A DNA stretch of 64,000 bases, from assembly GCF_024171735.1 (NCBI RefSeq), contig NZ_JAMTCH010000004.1, positions 1,302,001-1,366,000 of the forward strand, given 5' to 3'. This document shows, in pieces, positions 33,799 through 46,140 of this stretch. Below the pieces are notes generated by a model. It ran no database searches and was not told the DNA's origin. It saw nothing but the letters and a program-made list of their open reading frames with translations. This DNA comes from Prauserella alba. GTDB taxonomy: Bacteria > Actinomycetota > Actinomycetes > Mycobacteriales > Pseudonocardiaceae. The stretch's first letter is position 1. Every line of letters starts with the position of its first letter. Made by a program: the position numbers and the translations under genes.

Positions 33799-34347
33799 TT
33801 ACGGGGTCGGGACGTCGGGGGTGTCCGGGACCTCCGGTGTGTCCGGGACCGCGGGCACCTCCGGCATCGGCACCGGGCCGAGCAGACCGGACAACAGCCC
33901 CTGTACCGTCGCGAGCAGTGACTGCAGCAGGCCGTTCACCGCGGCCAACGGATCCGGCAGCGAGGGCAGCTGCCGCATCTCGGCGTCGGCCGTGTAGGCA
34001 CGCGGCTGCGCCTGCGGGTCCGCGAGAACGTCCCGCACCTTCTGGTTCTGCGCCAACGCCTTCTTCGCGTCGCTCGCCGCCTTTCGCGCGGTGGATGTCG
34101 TGGCGAGCCGCTCGAGCACCGGGTCGACCTCGGCGAGCATGGCCTTCGTGCCCTGCACGTCACCGGAGTAGGCCCGGTCGGTGAGCTGGTCCCGCAGGTC
34201 CAGTAGGCGGTGTGCGGTGGACTGGGTGGTGACCGAGCCGCTGCCGTCGTCGCTGATGCTCGCGGCCGTCGCGATCCCCGATGTGGAGACTGCGAGCGCG
34301 GCCCCTGACAGCACCGCGGCGACCGTACGAGCGAATCCGGACTTCAT
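33799..34347 (-). CDS. Secreted protein with Pro/Val/Asp-rich tail
   Basis: A 182-residue exported protein of unknown function. The signal peptide is FARTVAAVLSGAALAVSTSGIATAAS. The middle is helical and charged (LLDLRDQLTDRAYSGDVQGTKAMLAEVDPVLERL), followed by a leucine-rich stretch (AAVNGLLQSLLATVQGLLSGLL) and a VPDTPEVPDTPDVP repeat at the end. AGGAGG lies 9 nt before ATG 34347. It may sit at the cell surface. It is divergent from the MFS gene at 34719. Confidence 0.7.
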   Translation of the reverse strand: MKSGFARTVAAVLSGAALAVSTSGIATAASISDDGSGSVTTQSTAHRLLDLRDQLTDRAYSGDVQGTKAMLAEVDPVLERLATTSTARKAASDAKKALAQNQKVRDVLADPQAQPRAYTADAEMRQLPSLPDPLAAVNGLLQSLLATVQGLLSGLLGPVPMPEVPAVPDTPEVPDTPDVPTP

Positions 34348-34718
34348 GACTGCCAACCTCCTGGCGTGGGAGAGCAACGAACACGTCCAGCCGTACCAAC
34401 CGGCCTCGTCGTGCACACCGTGCAATCACCTGATCCCGTGGCGTGATGACGTCACGACGTGTGCTCGCCACCCATCGCGCACTGGACCAACTGGGGCATG
34501 AGCTTCACCCACTTGCCGGTACGGCAAGTACCGAGACGAGCGATCCGGGCGTCACACTGCGGTCGCACCGTCCACCACAGCTCCCACAACCGTCCCCCGA
34601 CGTAACCGTTCCCCGTCCTGCCCGCCGGGTTCACCCTCCGGCGCGTCACCCGCACCCCACGTGTGACGTGCTCGAAAGAAGTTGCACGACCGTACCGGGA
34701 TGCTGTTACGTCGCGGAC
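34348..34718. promoter_or_regulatory. Divergent promoter region with an inverted repeat
   Basis: No gene is supported in these 371 bp. ACTTGCCG-GTA-CGGCAAGT (34511-34529) is a perfect 8+3+8 inverted repeat, of the kind bound by TetR or GntR dimers. TGACGTCA (34446-34453) is a second short palindrome. TACGTC at 34707-34712 could be the -10 of the MFS gene. Confidence 0.45.
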
Positions 34719-35918
34719 GTGCCGCTGACGCCCTACCTGCACATTCTTCGCATTCCTCGCATGGCCACGTCGACCCTCGTCGCCGTGCTCGCCCGGCTCC
34801 CCATGACCGCCACGGGCGTCACGCTGACCCTTCACGTCGTCGGCACACTCGGCCACGGCTACGGCGCCGCCGGCCTCGTCGGCACCGCCACCACCGCGGG
34901 TACGGCGCTCGCCGCGCCGCTGCTCGGCCGCATGATCGACCGCCACGGACTGCGACCCGTGGTCGCGGTGTGCGGCACGACGTCGGCCACGTTCTGGATC
35001 AGCGCACCGCACCTGCCGTACGCCGTACTGCTCGTCGCGGCACTGCCCGCCGGTGCGCTCCTCATTCCCGCGGGCCCCATCGCGCGCCAGGTGATCGCCG
35101 CGCTCGTCCCCGTGCGGCAGCGCCGCACCGCCTACTCGCTCGACTCGGTGCTCGTCGAGCTGACGTTCATGACGGGCCCCGCGCTGGGAATCCTCGTCAC
35201 CACGCAGGTCTCGTCGACGGCCGCACTGACCGCGATCGGCCTGCTGTTCGGCACGTGCGGGTGCGCCTTGTTCGCCGTGAACCCACCGGTCCGGACACCG
35301 GAGGAGGCCGGGCAGACCTCTCGGGCCGGGATTCGCCCACCGCTGACGTCCTGGCTCGGCAGGCACATGATCGCGACGTTGCTCGTCGCGACCGGTGCAC
35401 TCTTCGTACTGGTCGGCGCGGAACTGGCGGCACTGGCCACCCTGCGCGAGTCCGGGGAGGTGGGCGCGGCGGGCATCGTGATCGCCGTGATGTGCCTGGC
35501 GTCGCTGGTGGGCGGGGTCGTGCACGGGGTCGCACGCCGGTCGGCGTCCCAACTGACACTGATGGTCACGCTGGCCGCACTGACGATCCCCGCGGCCCTC
35601 GTGGCCGAGCCGTGGTGGCTGCTCGCGCTGATCCTCGTGCCGTCGAACCTCGTGTGCGCCCCGACCCTTGCGGCCACGACGGAACGGGTCTCGCAGCTCG
35701 CTCCGCCGGCGGCGCGCGGCGAGGCGATGGGCGTGCAGGACTCGGCGACACGGATCGGGCTCGCACTCGGCAGCCCGGTCGTCGGGTTCGTCATGGACCA
35801 CACGTCGCCGGGCATGGGTTTCGTCGCGGCGGGTGCGGGTGGACTGGCGTTCGCAGCCGCCGGTGCGGCCCTGTCCCGCCGCAGCACGTCCGGCCGGCCC
35901 GCCCCGCAGCCCGCGTGA
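34719..35918 (+). CDS. MFS permease, second paralogue
   Basis: A 399-residue, 12-helix major facilitator protein. The early motif VLARLPMTATGVTLTLHVV parallels the permease encoded at 10751, and both contain GRMIDRxG or GRIIDRFG in the first loop. GTG 34719 follows TACGTC by 6 nt (leaderless pattern); ATG 34761 would remove residues ahead of helix 1. Substrate unknown. The stop lies inside a terminator hairpin shared with the convergent lipoprotein gene. Confidence 0.82.
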   Translation: MPLTPYLHILRIPRMATSTLVAVLARLPMTATGVTLTLHVVGTLGHGYGAAGLVGTATTAGTALAAPLLGRMIDRHGLRPVVAVCGTTSATFWISAPHLPYAVLLVAALPAGALLIPAGPIARQVIAALVPVRQRRTAYSLDSVLVELTFMTGPALGILVTTQVSSTAALTAIGLLFGTCGCALFAVNPPVRTPEEAGQTSRAGIRPPLTSWLGRHMIATLLVATGALFVLVGAELAALATLRESGEVGAAGIVIAVMCLASLVGGVVHGVARRSASQLTLMVTLAALTIPAALVAEPWWLLALILVPSNLVCAPTLAATTERVSQLAPPAARGEAMGVQDSATRIGLALGSPVVGFVMDHTSPGMGFVAAGAGGLAFAAAGAALSRRSTSGRPAPQPA

Positions 35919-35964
35919 CGCCGCGGCGCCGGAGGGACGTCCCGACCGGCACCGCGGCGTCACG
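35914..35964. terminator. Bidirectional terminator overlapping the MFS stop codon
   Basis: CGTGACGCCGCGG (35914-35926) pairs perfectly with CCGCGGCGTCACG (35952-35964). The loop contains the palindrome GGGACGTCCC. The hairpin holds the MFS TGA and ends 2 bp before the convergent lipoprotein stop, so it serves both genes. Confidence 0.7.
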
Positions 35965-35966
35965 GG

Positions 35967-36341
35967 TCATGTGCAGGCCTGGCGGAGTTGGTCGAGTTTG
36001 TTCAGGTTCTGCTGCAGCCACTGGTTGAAGTCGCCGATCCGGTCGGCGCGTTGCTGCTCGAGTTCGACGTAACCGTCGGCGAGCGCGGTCAGGTTCTGCT
36101 TGAGGTCCTGTTCGGTGGCCTTGCCCGCGAGGTCACGAAGCTCCTGCGCCTTGTCCGCAGCCTCGGACTGCACCTGTTCCGGATCGACGTTCGGGTTGAG
36201 GTCGACGATCCCGAGCGCCTGACCACAGACACTCGCCTTGTCCGCGGCCCCGCCCACGGATTTGCTGATCTCCGACACCTCGGAGCACCCTGCGAGCAAC
36301 AACATTCCCAGCGCGGCGACCGGCGCCGTCCGTTTCCACAT
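35967..36341 (-). CDS. Small lipoprotein
   Basis: A 124-residue predicted lipoprotein. MWKRTAPVAALGMLLLAGC gives a lipobox LAGC with Cys19. The mature part is helical and acidic, with two further cysteines (in SVCGQALG and RQACT) that could form a disulfide. Function unknown; similar small lipoproteins are common in the family. ATG 36341 is chosen because it begins the signal peptide directly. Confidence 0.75.
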   Translation of the reverse strand: MWKRTAPVAALGMLLLAGCSEVSEISKSVGGAADKASVCGQALGIVDLNPNVDPEQVQSEAADKAQELRDLAGKATEQDLKQNLTALADGYVELEQQRADRIGDFNQWLQQNLNKLDQLRQACT

Positions 36342-36398
36342 GGCTCGACAACCTACCGGCAACACCACCGGGCCGTGACCCGGTTGCGGACGGGAGGG

Positions 36399-37289
36399 CT
36401 AGCGTTTCCGTGCCGTCAGATACCGCCCGTTGCCCGCCAGCTCGGCGACGTGCTCGTCGTCGAACGTGCGGCCGTACCGGTCGGCCAACTGCGCCACCGT
36501 CACCTCGTCGACGGTCCACCCCAGTTCAGCCAGCCCGGCGTTCGGGTCGTAGTCGCTGTCCGCCAGCAACGATGCGAGGTCGATCCCCAGTCCGGCCGAC
36601 AACGACGCGGCCGAGGAATCGGCGAGTACCGAATCCACACCCGGCATGTATTCCACCGCGATCGTGCTGCCCGGCGCGGACAGCTCGTGCACGGTCGTCA
36701 GCAGCTGCTCCGCCGCGTCCCCGGGGAGGTACGGCATCAGCCCCTCGGCGAGCCAACTGGTGGGCATCGCAGGATCGAAGCCGTTACCGGCCAGCGCCGC
36801 CGCCCAGTCGTCGCGCAGGTCCACCGCCGCGACCCGGCGCGCACATCCCGGCTCCGCTCCGCCGCGCGCGAGCACCGCGTCCTTGAACGCCAGCACCCGC
36901 GGCTGGTCGACCTCGTACACCGTGACGCCTTCCGGCCACGGCAGCCGGAAAGCGCGACTGTCCAACCCGGCCGCGAGCAACACGACTTGGCGGGCACCCG
37001 GCGATTCCCCGGAGGCGCGGCACGAATCGAGCAGGTACTCGTCGAGATGGCGCGAACGCAGCCCCAGGAAAACCGACATCAGCGACCACCGGAGATCGTC
37101 GTCGGCGACGTCCTCGGCCTGCGCCGGCATGGGAATCGGCGATTCTGCGGCGCGGACGAAATCGGCGGCGTAGGGGTCCCGGACGAGCGGGTCGGCCCGG
37201 CTCGTCTCGACGGCCCTGGCGGCGGCCACGCCGAGAGCGGTGATGCCCACCCCCGAGACGATGTCCCAATCCCGCAGCTCATACGTCAT
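36399..37289 (-). CDS. SAM-dependent methyltransferase (TIGR00027/LCM family)
   Basis: A 296-residue protein. WDIVSGVGITALGVAAARAVET followed by RDPYAADFV is typical of the mycobacterial SAM-dependent methyltransferase family related to leucine carboxyl methyltransferase (Rv0145 group). The SAM loop is VVLLAAGLDSRAFRL and the acidic residue lies in VYEVDQPRVL. Substrate unknown. ATG 37289 is chosen; AGAGGGG lies 7 nt upstream. The longer frame starting at 37352 has no family similarity. Confidence 0.88.
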   Translation of the reverse strand: MTYELRDWDIVSGVGITALGVAAARAVETSRADPLVRDPYAADFVRAAESPIPMPAQAEDVADDDLRWSLMSVFLGLRSRHLDEYLLDSCRASGESPGARQVVLLAAGLDSRAFRLPWPEGVTVYEVDQPRVLAFKDAVLARGGAEPGCARRVAAVDLRDDWAAALAGNGFDPAMPTSWLAEGLMPYLPGDAAEQLLTTVHELSAPGSTIAVEYMPGVDSVLADSSAASLSAGLGIDLASLLADSDYDPNAGLAELGWTVDEVTVAQLADRYGRTFDDEHVAELAGNGRYLTARKR

Positions 37290-37406
37290 GTCCACACCCC
37301 TCTCACCGCACGTGATCACTCCACTACCAGACATACCCCGATTGCTTAGCACCTACAACTATCAGAGACACGCATCACCGGAAACGAATGAAAGAGCTCC
37401 GGAATG

Positions 37407-37442
37407 CGAAAACCGCGAAGGCCTGAACCTTCGCGGTTTTCG
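37407..37442. terminator. Strong hairpin after asd
   Basis: CGAAAACCGCGAAGG (37407-37421) and CCTTCGCGGTTTTCG (37428-37442) form a perfect 15-bp stem with loop CCTGAA. It lies downstream of asd on the minus strand and is the best terminator of the ask-asd operon. Nothing else is seen between 37290 and 37557. Confidence 0.7.
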
Positions 37443-37557
37443 TCATTGCGGCACGATTCGCCGGAAACGCCCGTCCTCGGCTTTCGGCGCCTGTTTTCGG
37501 CGCGTCTCCTGTTTTCGCGGCGTCTCCTGGTTGGCGTCGCGTGCTTCCGCCGCGTCC

Positions 37558-39866
<2,309 letters not shown>

Positions 39867-40038
39867 TTTGGCCGAACCTCCTCGAAGGAGCGGCGCCCGC
39901 TCGGCGGCCTTGTCGCAAAGGTGCGCACGCTCCGTATCGTCGTGACCAGGGTACCGATCGTTCACCCGGATGCCATTCGGCCTTGTGACTCCTCGCACGC
40001 CGCCGAGCTGCTGGTTTCCGGGCCCATGGAGGTGCGGA

Positions 40039-40632
40039 ATGGGTGGCGGACAACAGGAAACGCCCGTCGGTGTGCACGCGCTGATCGCCCGGCGCCGGAG
40101 CCCCCGGGCCTTCGACGCAATGAGCGACGTCACACCGGAGCAGATCCGCACCCTTCTCGACGCGGCCCGTTGGGCGCCCTCGTTCGGCAACACCCAGCCC
40201 GCGCGATTCCTCGTCGGCCTACGCGGCGACGAGACGTACGCGCGGGTGCTGGAGGCGCTGACGGAACGGAACCGGGCGTGGGCCCACCGGGCGGGTGCGC
40301 TGCTGGTCGGGCTGGCGATGCGGCGCAACGCCAAGGGCGAGGTGCCGTACGCCGAGTACGGCGTCGGCCTCGCCGCCGAGAACCTGGCGCTGCAGGCCGT
40401 CGCGGAGGGCCTGGCCGCGCACCAGATGGCCGGTTTCGACGCGGAACGGGTGCGACGGGACTTCGGGGTGCCCGCCGACGCCGAACCCCTGGTCGCGATC
40501 GCCGTCGGGGTCCAGGCCGATGCCGAGGTGCTCGGCGGGCCACGGGACGTCGAACGCGAACGGGCCCCGCGCGCCCGCCTGCCGCTCTCGGAGATCGCCT
40601 ACGCCGGCGCCTGGGGCACCCCCTTGCTGTGA
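40039..40632 (+). CDS. Nitroreductase-family protein
   Basis: A 197-residue flavoprotein. [12 protein letters not shown] near the start and [17 protein letters not shown] are the FMN-contacting motifs; [19 protein letters not shown] follows. It lies in the FMN-dependent nitroreductase fold and probably reduces quinones or nitro compounds with NAD(P)H. GGAGG lies 6 nt before ATG 40039. It is divergent from ask and followed by repeat A4. Confidence 0.88.
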   Translation: MGGGQQETPVGVHALIARRRSPRAFDAMSDVTPEQIRTLLDAARWAPSFGNTQPARFLVGLRGDETYARVLEALTERNRAWAHRAGALLVGLAMRRNAKGEVPYAEYGVGLAAENLALQAVAEGLAAHQMAGFDAERVRRDFGVPADAEPLVAIAVGVQADAEVLGGPRDVERERAPRARLPLSEIAYAGAWGTPLL

Positions 40633-40659
40633 CCCTGCGATCCCCAGGCCGGCGTGAGC

Positions 40660-40802
40660 GCCCCCAAGGGCACCCTGGTCGCGTTGAGCGCGACGAATCC
40701 TCCCCCGATCATGGCGCAACAGCGAGCGCACCCCATGCCCCCTTCACGAAGTGCGAGGGGAAGAACAGGCGCGTTGAGTGCGACCAATGTGCCCTTGGGG
40801 GC
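40660..40802. repeat. Palindromic repeat family A, copy A4 (composite doublet)
   Basis: Two family-A units lie head to head. The left unit starts GCCCCCAAGGGCACCCTGGT (40660), then GCGTTGAGCGCGAC. The right unit contains GCGTTGAGTGCGACC and ends TGTGCCCTTGGGGGC at 40802. The middle carries CCTCCCCC and GAGGGGAAG facing each other. Same plan as copy A6. It lies between the convergent nitroreductase and membrane-protein genes. Confidence 0.88.
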
Positions 40803-40812
40803 ACCGAAGCGC

Positions 40813-41346
40813 TCAGACGCCGCCGCCGACGCGGCGGATCACCTTCGCCACGATCGACGACACGACGAGCCAGAAGATCGCAGCGATGCCGTAGTTGATC
40901 AGGACCAGGAGTTTCGGATCCGCGGGCTGGAACAGGTCGTGGAAGCCGACCGCGAGGTTCTCGGACGTGTCGGCCACCCACTGCACGATGCCGTTCTCGG
41001 GGTTCGCCTCGCCGATCACGAAGACGACGTGGAGCACCAGGACCAGCGCGAACGCGAGGCCGACCCACCGGACGATCCCGGCGAGCAGGCCGACACCCCG
41101 TTCGCGAACGGCCTTCCAGTCGACCGACGGCTCCTTCGCCTCACGCTGCGCACGCCGCGAACCGCCGGTCTGCCCGGTCACCTTCCCGTTCGCCGCGTCG
41201 GGGGTGCCGCTCTGCGCGGCCGCCTGCGGCGCACCGCTGCCGCCGGACGTCGTCTCGGGAGCCGACGGCTGGTGCACCTCGGTGGCCTCCGTATCGGCGC
41301 CACCACCTGCGCTACCCTGCGCGTTCTTCTCCGTGTGCTCACCCAT
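40813..41346 (-). CDS. Membrane protein with long disordered N-terminus
   Basis: A 177-residue protein. Residues 1-75 are Gly/Ala/Gln/Thr-rich and probably disordered. Two membrane helices follow (LLAGIVRWVGLAFALVLVLHVVFVIG and LINYGIAAIFWLVVSSIVAKVI), joined by an extracytoplasmic segment (EANPENGIVQWVADTSENLAVGF). ATG 41346 is chosen; residues before it in the longer frame are Arg-rich and unsupported. No family recognised. It is divergent from leuA. Confidence 0.7.
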   Translation of the reverse strand: MGEHTEKNAQGSAGGGADTEATEVHQPSAPETTSGGSGAPQAAAQSGTPDAANGKVTGQTGGSRRAQREAKEPSVDWKAVRERGVGLLAGIVRWVGLAFALVLVLHVVFVIGEANPENGIVQWVADTSENLAVGFHDLFQPADPKLLVLINYGIAAIFWLVVSSIVAKVIRRVGGGV

Positions 41347-41463
41347 GACCCGCAGTCTGACACGTCGCATGGCCGATTGCTACGGGCCAGTAACCTGCAA
41401 CGATGTTGCGCCGTAACATTTCGGTGTCGACACCCGCCCTCGCCAATCGGCCCGTCGTTGGGT

Positions 41464-41469
41464 TAGCCT
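41464..41469 (+). promoter_or_regulatory. -10 element of leuA leader
   Basis: TAGCCT ends 7 nt before the leader-peptide GTG at 41477, so the predicted +1 is the G of that codon and the leader peptide would be translated from a leaderless mRNA. Confidence 0.5.
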
Positions 41470-41476
41470 CGCTCTC

Positions 41477-41518
41477 GTGGCACGCGCACTTCTGCTTCGC
41501 TGCCGCGACGGGGCCTGA
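41477..41518 (+). CDS. leuL: leuA leader peptide (leucine attenuator)
   Basis: GTG-initiated 13-residue peptide VARALLLRCRDGA with three consecutive leucine codons (CTT CTG CTT, 41489-41497). Its codons for CRDG overlap the 5' arm of the terminator hairpin, and the stop lies just after it, so a ribosome stalled at Leu codons would change hairpin formation. This is the known layout of actinobacterial leuA attenuation. Translation is not proven here. Confidence 0.8.
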   Translation: MARALLLRCRDGA

Positions 41519-41551
41519 TCGGACCGGCTCCCCGTCGCGGGGTTTCGTTGT
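41503..41551 (+). terminator. leuA attenuator hairpin
   Basis: CCGCGACGGGG (41503-41513) pairs perfectly with CCCCGTCGCGG (41530-41540), followed by GGTTTCGTTGT. A rival stem, GACCGGC (41522-41528) with GCCGGTC (41552-41558), traps the 3' arm in its loop and may act as antiterminator. The 5' arm is covered by translation of the leader peptide. Confidence 0.75.
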
Positions 41552-41561
41552 GCCGGTCTGA

Positions 41562-43403
<1,842 letters not shown>

Positions 43404-43445
43404 GGCCCGCGCGCACCCACCGAGGGTTCGCACCACTGAGCAGTC

Positions 43446-43482
43446 GGCGATGCGGGGTGGGCACGCCCCACCCCGCATCGCC
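43446..43482. terminator. Strong hairpin between leuA and lysR
   Basis: GGCGATGCGGGGTGGG (43446-43461) pairs perfectly with CCCACCCCGCATCGCC (43467-43482), loop CACGC. It lies between convergent genes and can work both ways. It touches the first CGTGTTGCG unit of repeat B. Confidence 0.75.
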
Positions 43483-43562
43483 GTGTTGCGCCCACCCGTC
43501 GCCCGACCCCCACCCCTCATCGACGCGCTGCCGCGCGGCTGCGTCCCAGGGACCGTGTTGCG
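43482..43562. repeat. Repeat family B, second locus
   Basis: CGTGTTGCG occurs at 43482-43490 and 43554-43562, the latter followed by GATTCGGG as in the 24.2-kb array (GATTCCGG). The spacing here is 72 bp, not 21. No gene is supported in 43404-43576. Confidence 0.7.
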
Positions 43563-43576
43563 GATTCGGGGACGCC

Positions 43577-44485
43577 TCACGCGCCGGGTTCGCCGAACTG
43601 GGCGGCCTCGGCGCGGATCGCATCGAGGACCGCGCGCACCGCGGGACGCCGATCGGGGGCACCGGGGCGGATCACGGCCTCGACGTGCCGAGCGGCCTTG
43701 ATGCCGGCGAGCGGTTTCCGCCGCACCTTCGCCGTGTCCACTGTGTACCGCGGCAGCAGCGCGATGCCGTGGCCCGCGGCGACGAGCGATTCGATGATCC
43801 GGAAGTCGTTGATCCGCTGCACCACTCGTGGCCGGACACCGGTCCGCGTGGCCAGTGACACCAGCAGGTCGTCGACGGGGAACCCGACGTCGACGCTGAT
43901 CCAGGGCTCGGTGGCAAGATCGGCCAGCTCGACGCGGTCGGCACCTGCCAGCGGGTGCTCCGGGGGCAGCGCCACGTCCAGGGGTTCCCGCAGCAGTGGC
44001 AGCACCTCCAGGCGTTCGGAGGCGACGGGCGGGGCGTACTCGTCACGGTGCATCACCACGATGTCGAAGTCGGCCATGAGCCCGGGCACTTCCGGTGGCG
44101 TCATGTCGACATCGCGGACGTCCAGCTCGAGCCCTTCGACGGCGTCGACCTGCCCCAACAGCCCGGGAAGCAGCACGAGGGCCGCCGAAGGGAACACGGC
44201 CAGCCGCACGCGCCCGCGTGGAGTACTGCGGAACGTGTCGAGTTCGGCTTCGGCGCGGTCGATCGCGCCGAGCACGTCGTCGGCCCGCGCGACGAGCGCG
44301 GTTCCGGCGTCGGTGAGGCGCAGTCCGCGGCCGTCCGGCTCGGTGAGCACGAGTCCGACCTCGGCCTGCAGCGCGCGCAGCTGTTGCGACACCGCCGACG
44401 GAGTGCAGCTCAGCGCTTTCGCCGCCTCCGACACGCTGCCCCGGTCGGCGAACTCGCGCAGCGTCCTCAGTTTGCCGACGTCCAC
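43577..44485 (-). CDS. LysR-family regulator
   Basis: A 302-residue LysR protein. HTH at about 3-60 (LRTLREFADRGSVSEAAKALSCTPSAVSQQLRALQAEVG); the substrate domain begins near RVRLAVFPSAALVLLPGLL. GTG 44485 begins directly before the HTH. It is divergent from an EamA transporter with only 81 bp between, the typical layout where the LysR protein controls the neighbour and itself. Ligand unknown. Confidence 0.9.
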   Translation of the reverse strand: MDVGKLRTLREFADRGSVSEAAKALSCTPSAVSQQLRALQAEVGLVLTEPDGRGLRLTDAGTALVARADDVLGAIDRAEAELDTFRSTPRGRVRLAVFPSAALVLLPGLLGQVDAVEGLELDVRDVDMTPPEVPGLMADFDIVVMHRDEYAPPVASERLEVLPLLREPLDVALPPEHPLAGADRVELADLATEPWISVDVGFPVDDLLVSLATRTGVRPRVVQRINDFRIIESLVAAGHGIALLPRYTVDTAKVRRKPLAGIKAARHVEAVIRPGAPDRRPAVRAVLDAIRAEAAQFGEPGA

Positions 44486-44566
44486 GGTGCGTATTGAAGC
44501 ACAGCTACACACTTCCTGCAAATATTCTCGCTGGACTACAGAGTCCGGCGGCTCCAGGCTGGGGTC

Positions 44567-45520
44567 ATGGCGCTGAGAGACCGACTGCTCGCCGCGTTCG
44601 TCGCCGTCATCTGGGGCTGCAACTTCCTGGCGATCCACGCGGTGCTGACCCACTTCCCGCCGCTGTTCGCGGGCGCGATCCGGTTCCTCGTCATCGCCGT
44701 CCCCACGATGCTGCTGATCCCACGTCCCCGAGTGAAGGCACGTTGGCTGATCGGCTACGGACTCGGATTCGGCACGTTCCAGTTCGCGTTCCTGTTCGTG
44801 GGCATGTACACGGGTATGCCCACGGGCCTCGCCTCACTGGTGTTGCAGTCGTCGGCGCCGTTCACGGTACTGCTCGGTGCGGTGGTGCTGCGGGAACGAC
44901 TGTCGCGCCGACAGCTGGCAGGCATCGCGATGGCCGTCGTCGGCATGACGGCCATCGCGTGGCAGCGCGCCGAGTACGCCGCACTGCTGCCGGTGATCCT
45001 GACGTTGCTGGGAGGGCTGAGCTGGGCCGCGGGAAACCTGTGTTCCAGGCAGGCGAAGCCGGACAACCCGTTGCACTTCACGCTGTGGATGAGCGTCGTG
45101 CCGCCACTGCCCATGTTCGCGTTGTCGCTGGTGTTCGAGGGACCCGAGCGCCAGTGGCTGTCGCTGGCGACCCTGGACGAGGCGTGGCTCGCACTGGCCG
45201 GACTCGGCTACGTCGTGCTGCTCGGCACCATCCTCGGGTCCGGCATCTGGACGACGCTCATGCGCCGCAACCCGGCCAGCTCGGTCGCACCGTTCTCGCT
45301 GCTCGTGCCGGTGGTCGGAATGACGTTGTCGTTCGTACTGCTCGACGAGCGGCCGACGCCGGTCGAGATCGCGGCGGCAGCCGTCGTCGTGGCGGGCGTG
45401 TTCCTCGGCTCCACCACGGCACGTCTCGCCCGCCGCCGAAACCGGCTACTCCCACCCGACGTCGCCCAGGATCGGGTCGAGGATCGTCAGGCGTCGGACA
45501 CGATCGAGCACAGCCGGTGA
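44567..45520 (+). CDS. EamA/DMT-family transporter
   Basis: A 317-residue ten-helix protein with two EamA repeats (first: LLAAFVAVIWGCNFLAIHAVL; second: LTLLGGLSWAAGNLCSRQA). It belongs to the drug/metabolite transporter superfamily and probably exports amino acids or similar metabolites. It is divergent from LysR. Its 3' end overlaps the remnant of a MerR gene on the other strand by 34 bp. Confidence 0.9.
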   Translation: MALRDRLLAAFVAVIWGCNFLAIHAVLTHFPPLFAGAIRFLVIAVPTMLLIPRPRVKARWLIGYGLGFGTFQFAFLFVGMYTGMPTGLASLVLQSSAPFTVLLGAVVLRERLSRRQLAGIAMAVVGMTAIAWQRAEYAALLPVILTLLGGLSWAAGNLCSRQAKPDNPLHFTLWMSVVPPLPMFALSLVFEGPERQWLSLATLDEAWLALAGLGYVVLLGTILGSGIWTTLMRRNPASSVAPFSLLVPVVGMTLSFVLLDERPTPVEIAAAAVVVAGVFLGSTTARLARRRNRLLPPDVAQDRVEDRQASDTIEHSR

Positions 45521-45813
45521 CGCGTCTGTTCGAGTTCGGCCTGTTGCCGAACGAGCCGGACCGAGATGGCGTCGATCTCCGCGCGAAGGTCGGGACACAT
45601 GTCCAGCCTCGTACCGTGCTCCCCGGTCCTTGCGCAGTCGACATACCGCCGGATGGTGCTCGTGGTCAGCCCGGTAGCGATCAAGGCCTTGATCTGGAAG
45701 ACCCGAGGGACGTCGGCCTCGGAGTAGATCCGGTATCCGTTGGCGTCGCGTTACGCAAGGAGTACTCGCGGTCCTCGTAATGACGCAGCGCACGGGTCGA
45801 GGCTCCGGGGCGG
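45487..45813 (-). pseudogene. MerR-family regulator remnant (5' deleted, frameshifted)
   Basis: The downstream part reads RDANGYRIYSEADVPRVFQIKALIATGLTTSTIRRY and ends in a helical region up to TGA at 45487. The upstream part, RPGASTRALRHYEDREYSLR, is in another frame: the reading frame shifts near 45750, and a TAA precedes the RDANGY frame. The first helix of the HTH and the start codon are missing, cut at about 45812 where the next remnant begins on the other strand. Not functional as a regulator. Confidence 0.75.
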
Positions 45814-46062
45814 GAGTCGATCGTGGTCGCCCACAGCCTCGGCTGCATCACCGTCCTGCGGCACCTCGCGTCACTCACAGCGCCGTGGCACCTGGGGACC
45901 CTCGTGCTCGTTTCGGGTTTCGTGGACCCGCTGCCGACGCTCCCCGACCTGGACAGCTTCATCGGCGACGGTGTGGGCCCGGCCGGTATCCGAGAGCACG
46001 TCGGATCCCTCACGCTCCTGCAGGTCCCACCCCGAATCCTCCCTTCGCAACCTTCCCGTCCG
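45814..46062 (+). pseudogene. RBBP9/YdeN-type serine hydrolase fragment
   Basis: About 80 residues survive: ESIVVAHSLGCITVLRHLA with the nucleophile Ser, then LVLVSGFVDPLPTLPDLDSF, typical of the small RBBP9/YdeN hydrolases (normally about 190 residues). Both the N-terminal strand and the C-terminal His region are missing. It abuts the MerR remnant head to head, which suggests one deletion removed the shared promoter and both 5' ends. Confidence 0.7.
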
Positions 46063-46064
46063 AG

Positions 46065-46121
46065 GAGAACGCGAGGGGAACAATTGGGGCGTTGAACGCC
46101 CCCAAGGTGCCCCTGGGGGCG
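46065..46121. repeat. Palindromic repeat family A, copy A5 (short-loop form)
   Basis: GAGGGGAACAATTGGGGCG, then GTTGAACGCCCCCAAGG-TGC-CCCTGGGGGCG. The arms CGCCCCCAAGG (46097-46107) and CCCTGGGGGCG (46111-46121) have one mismatch. It lies between the hydrolase remnant and the end of the dpp operon. Very similar to copy A3. Confidence 0.85.
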
Positions 46122-46140
46122 TCCTGGGGGCGCAACCCGG

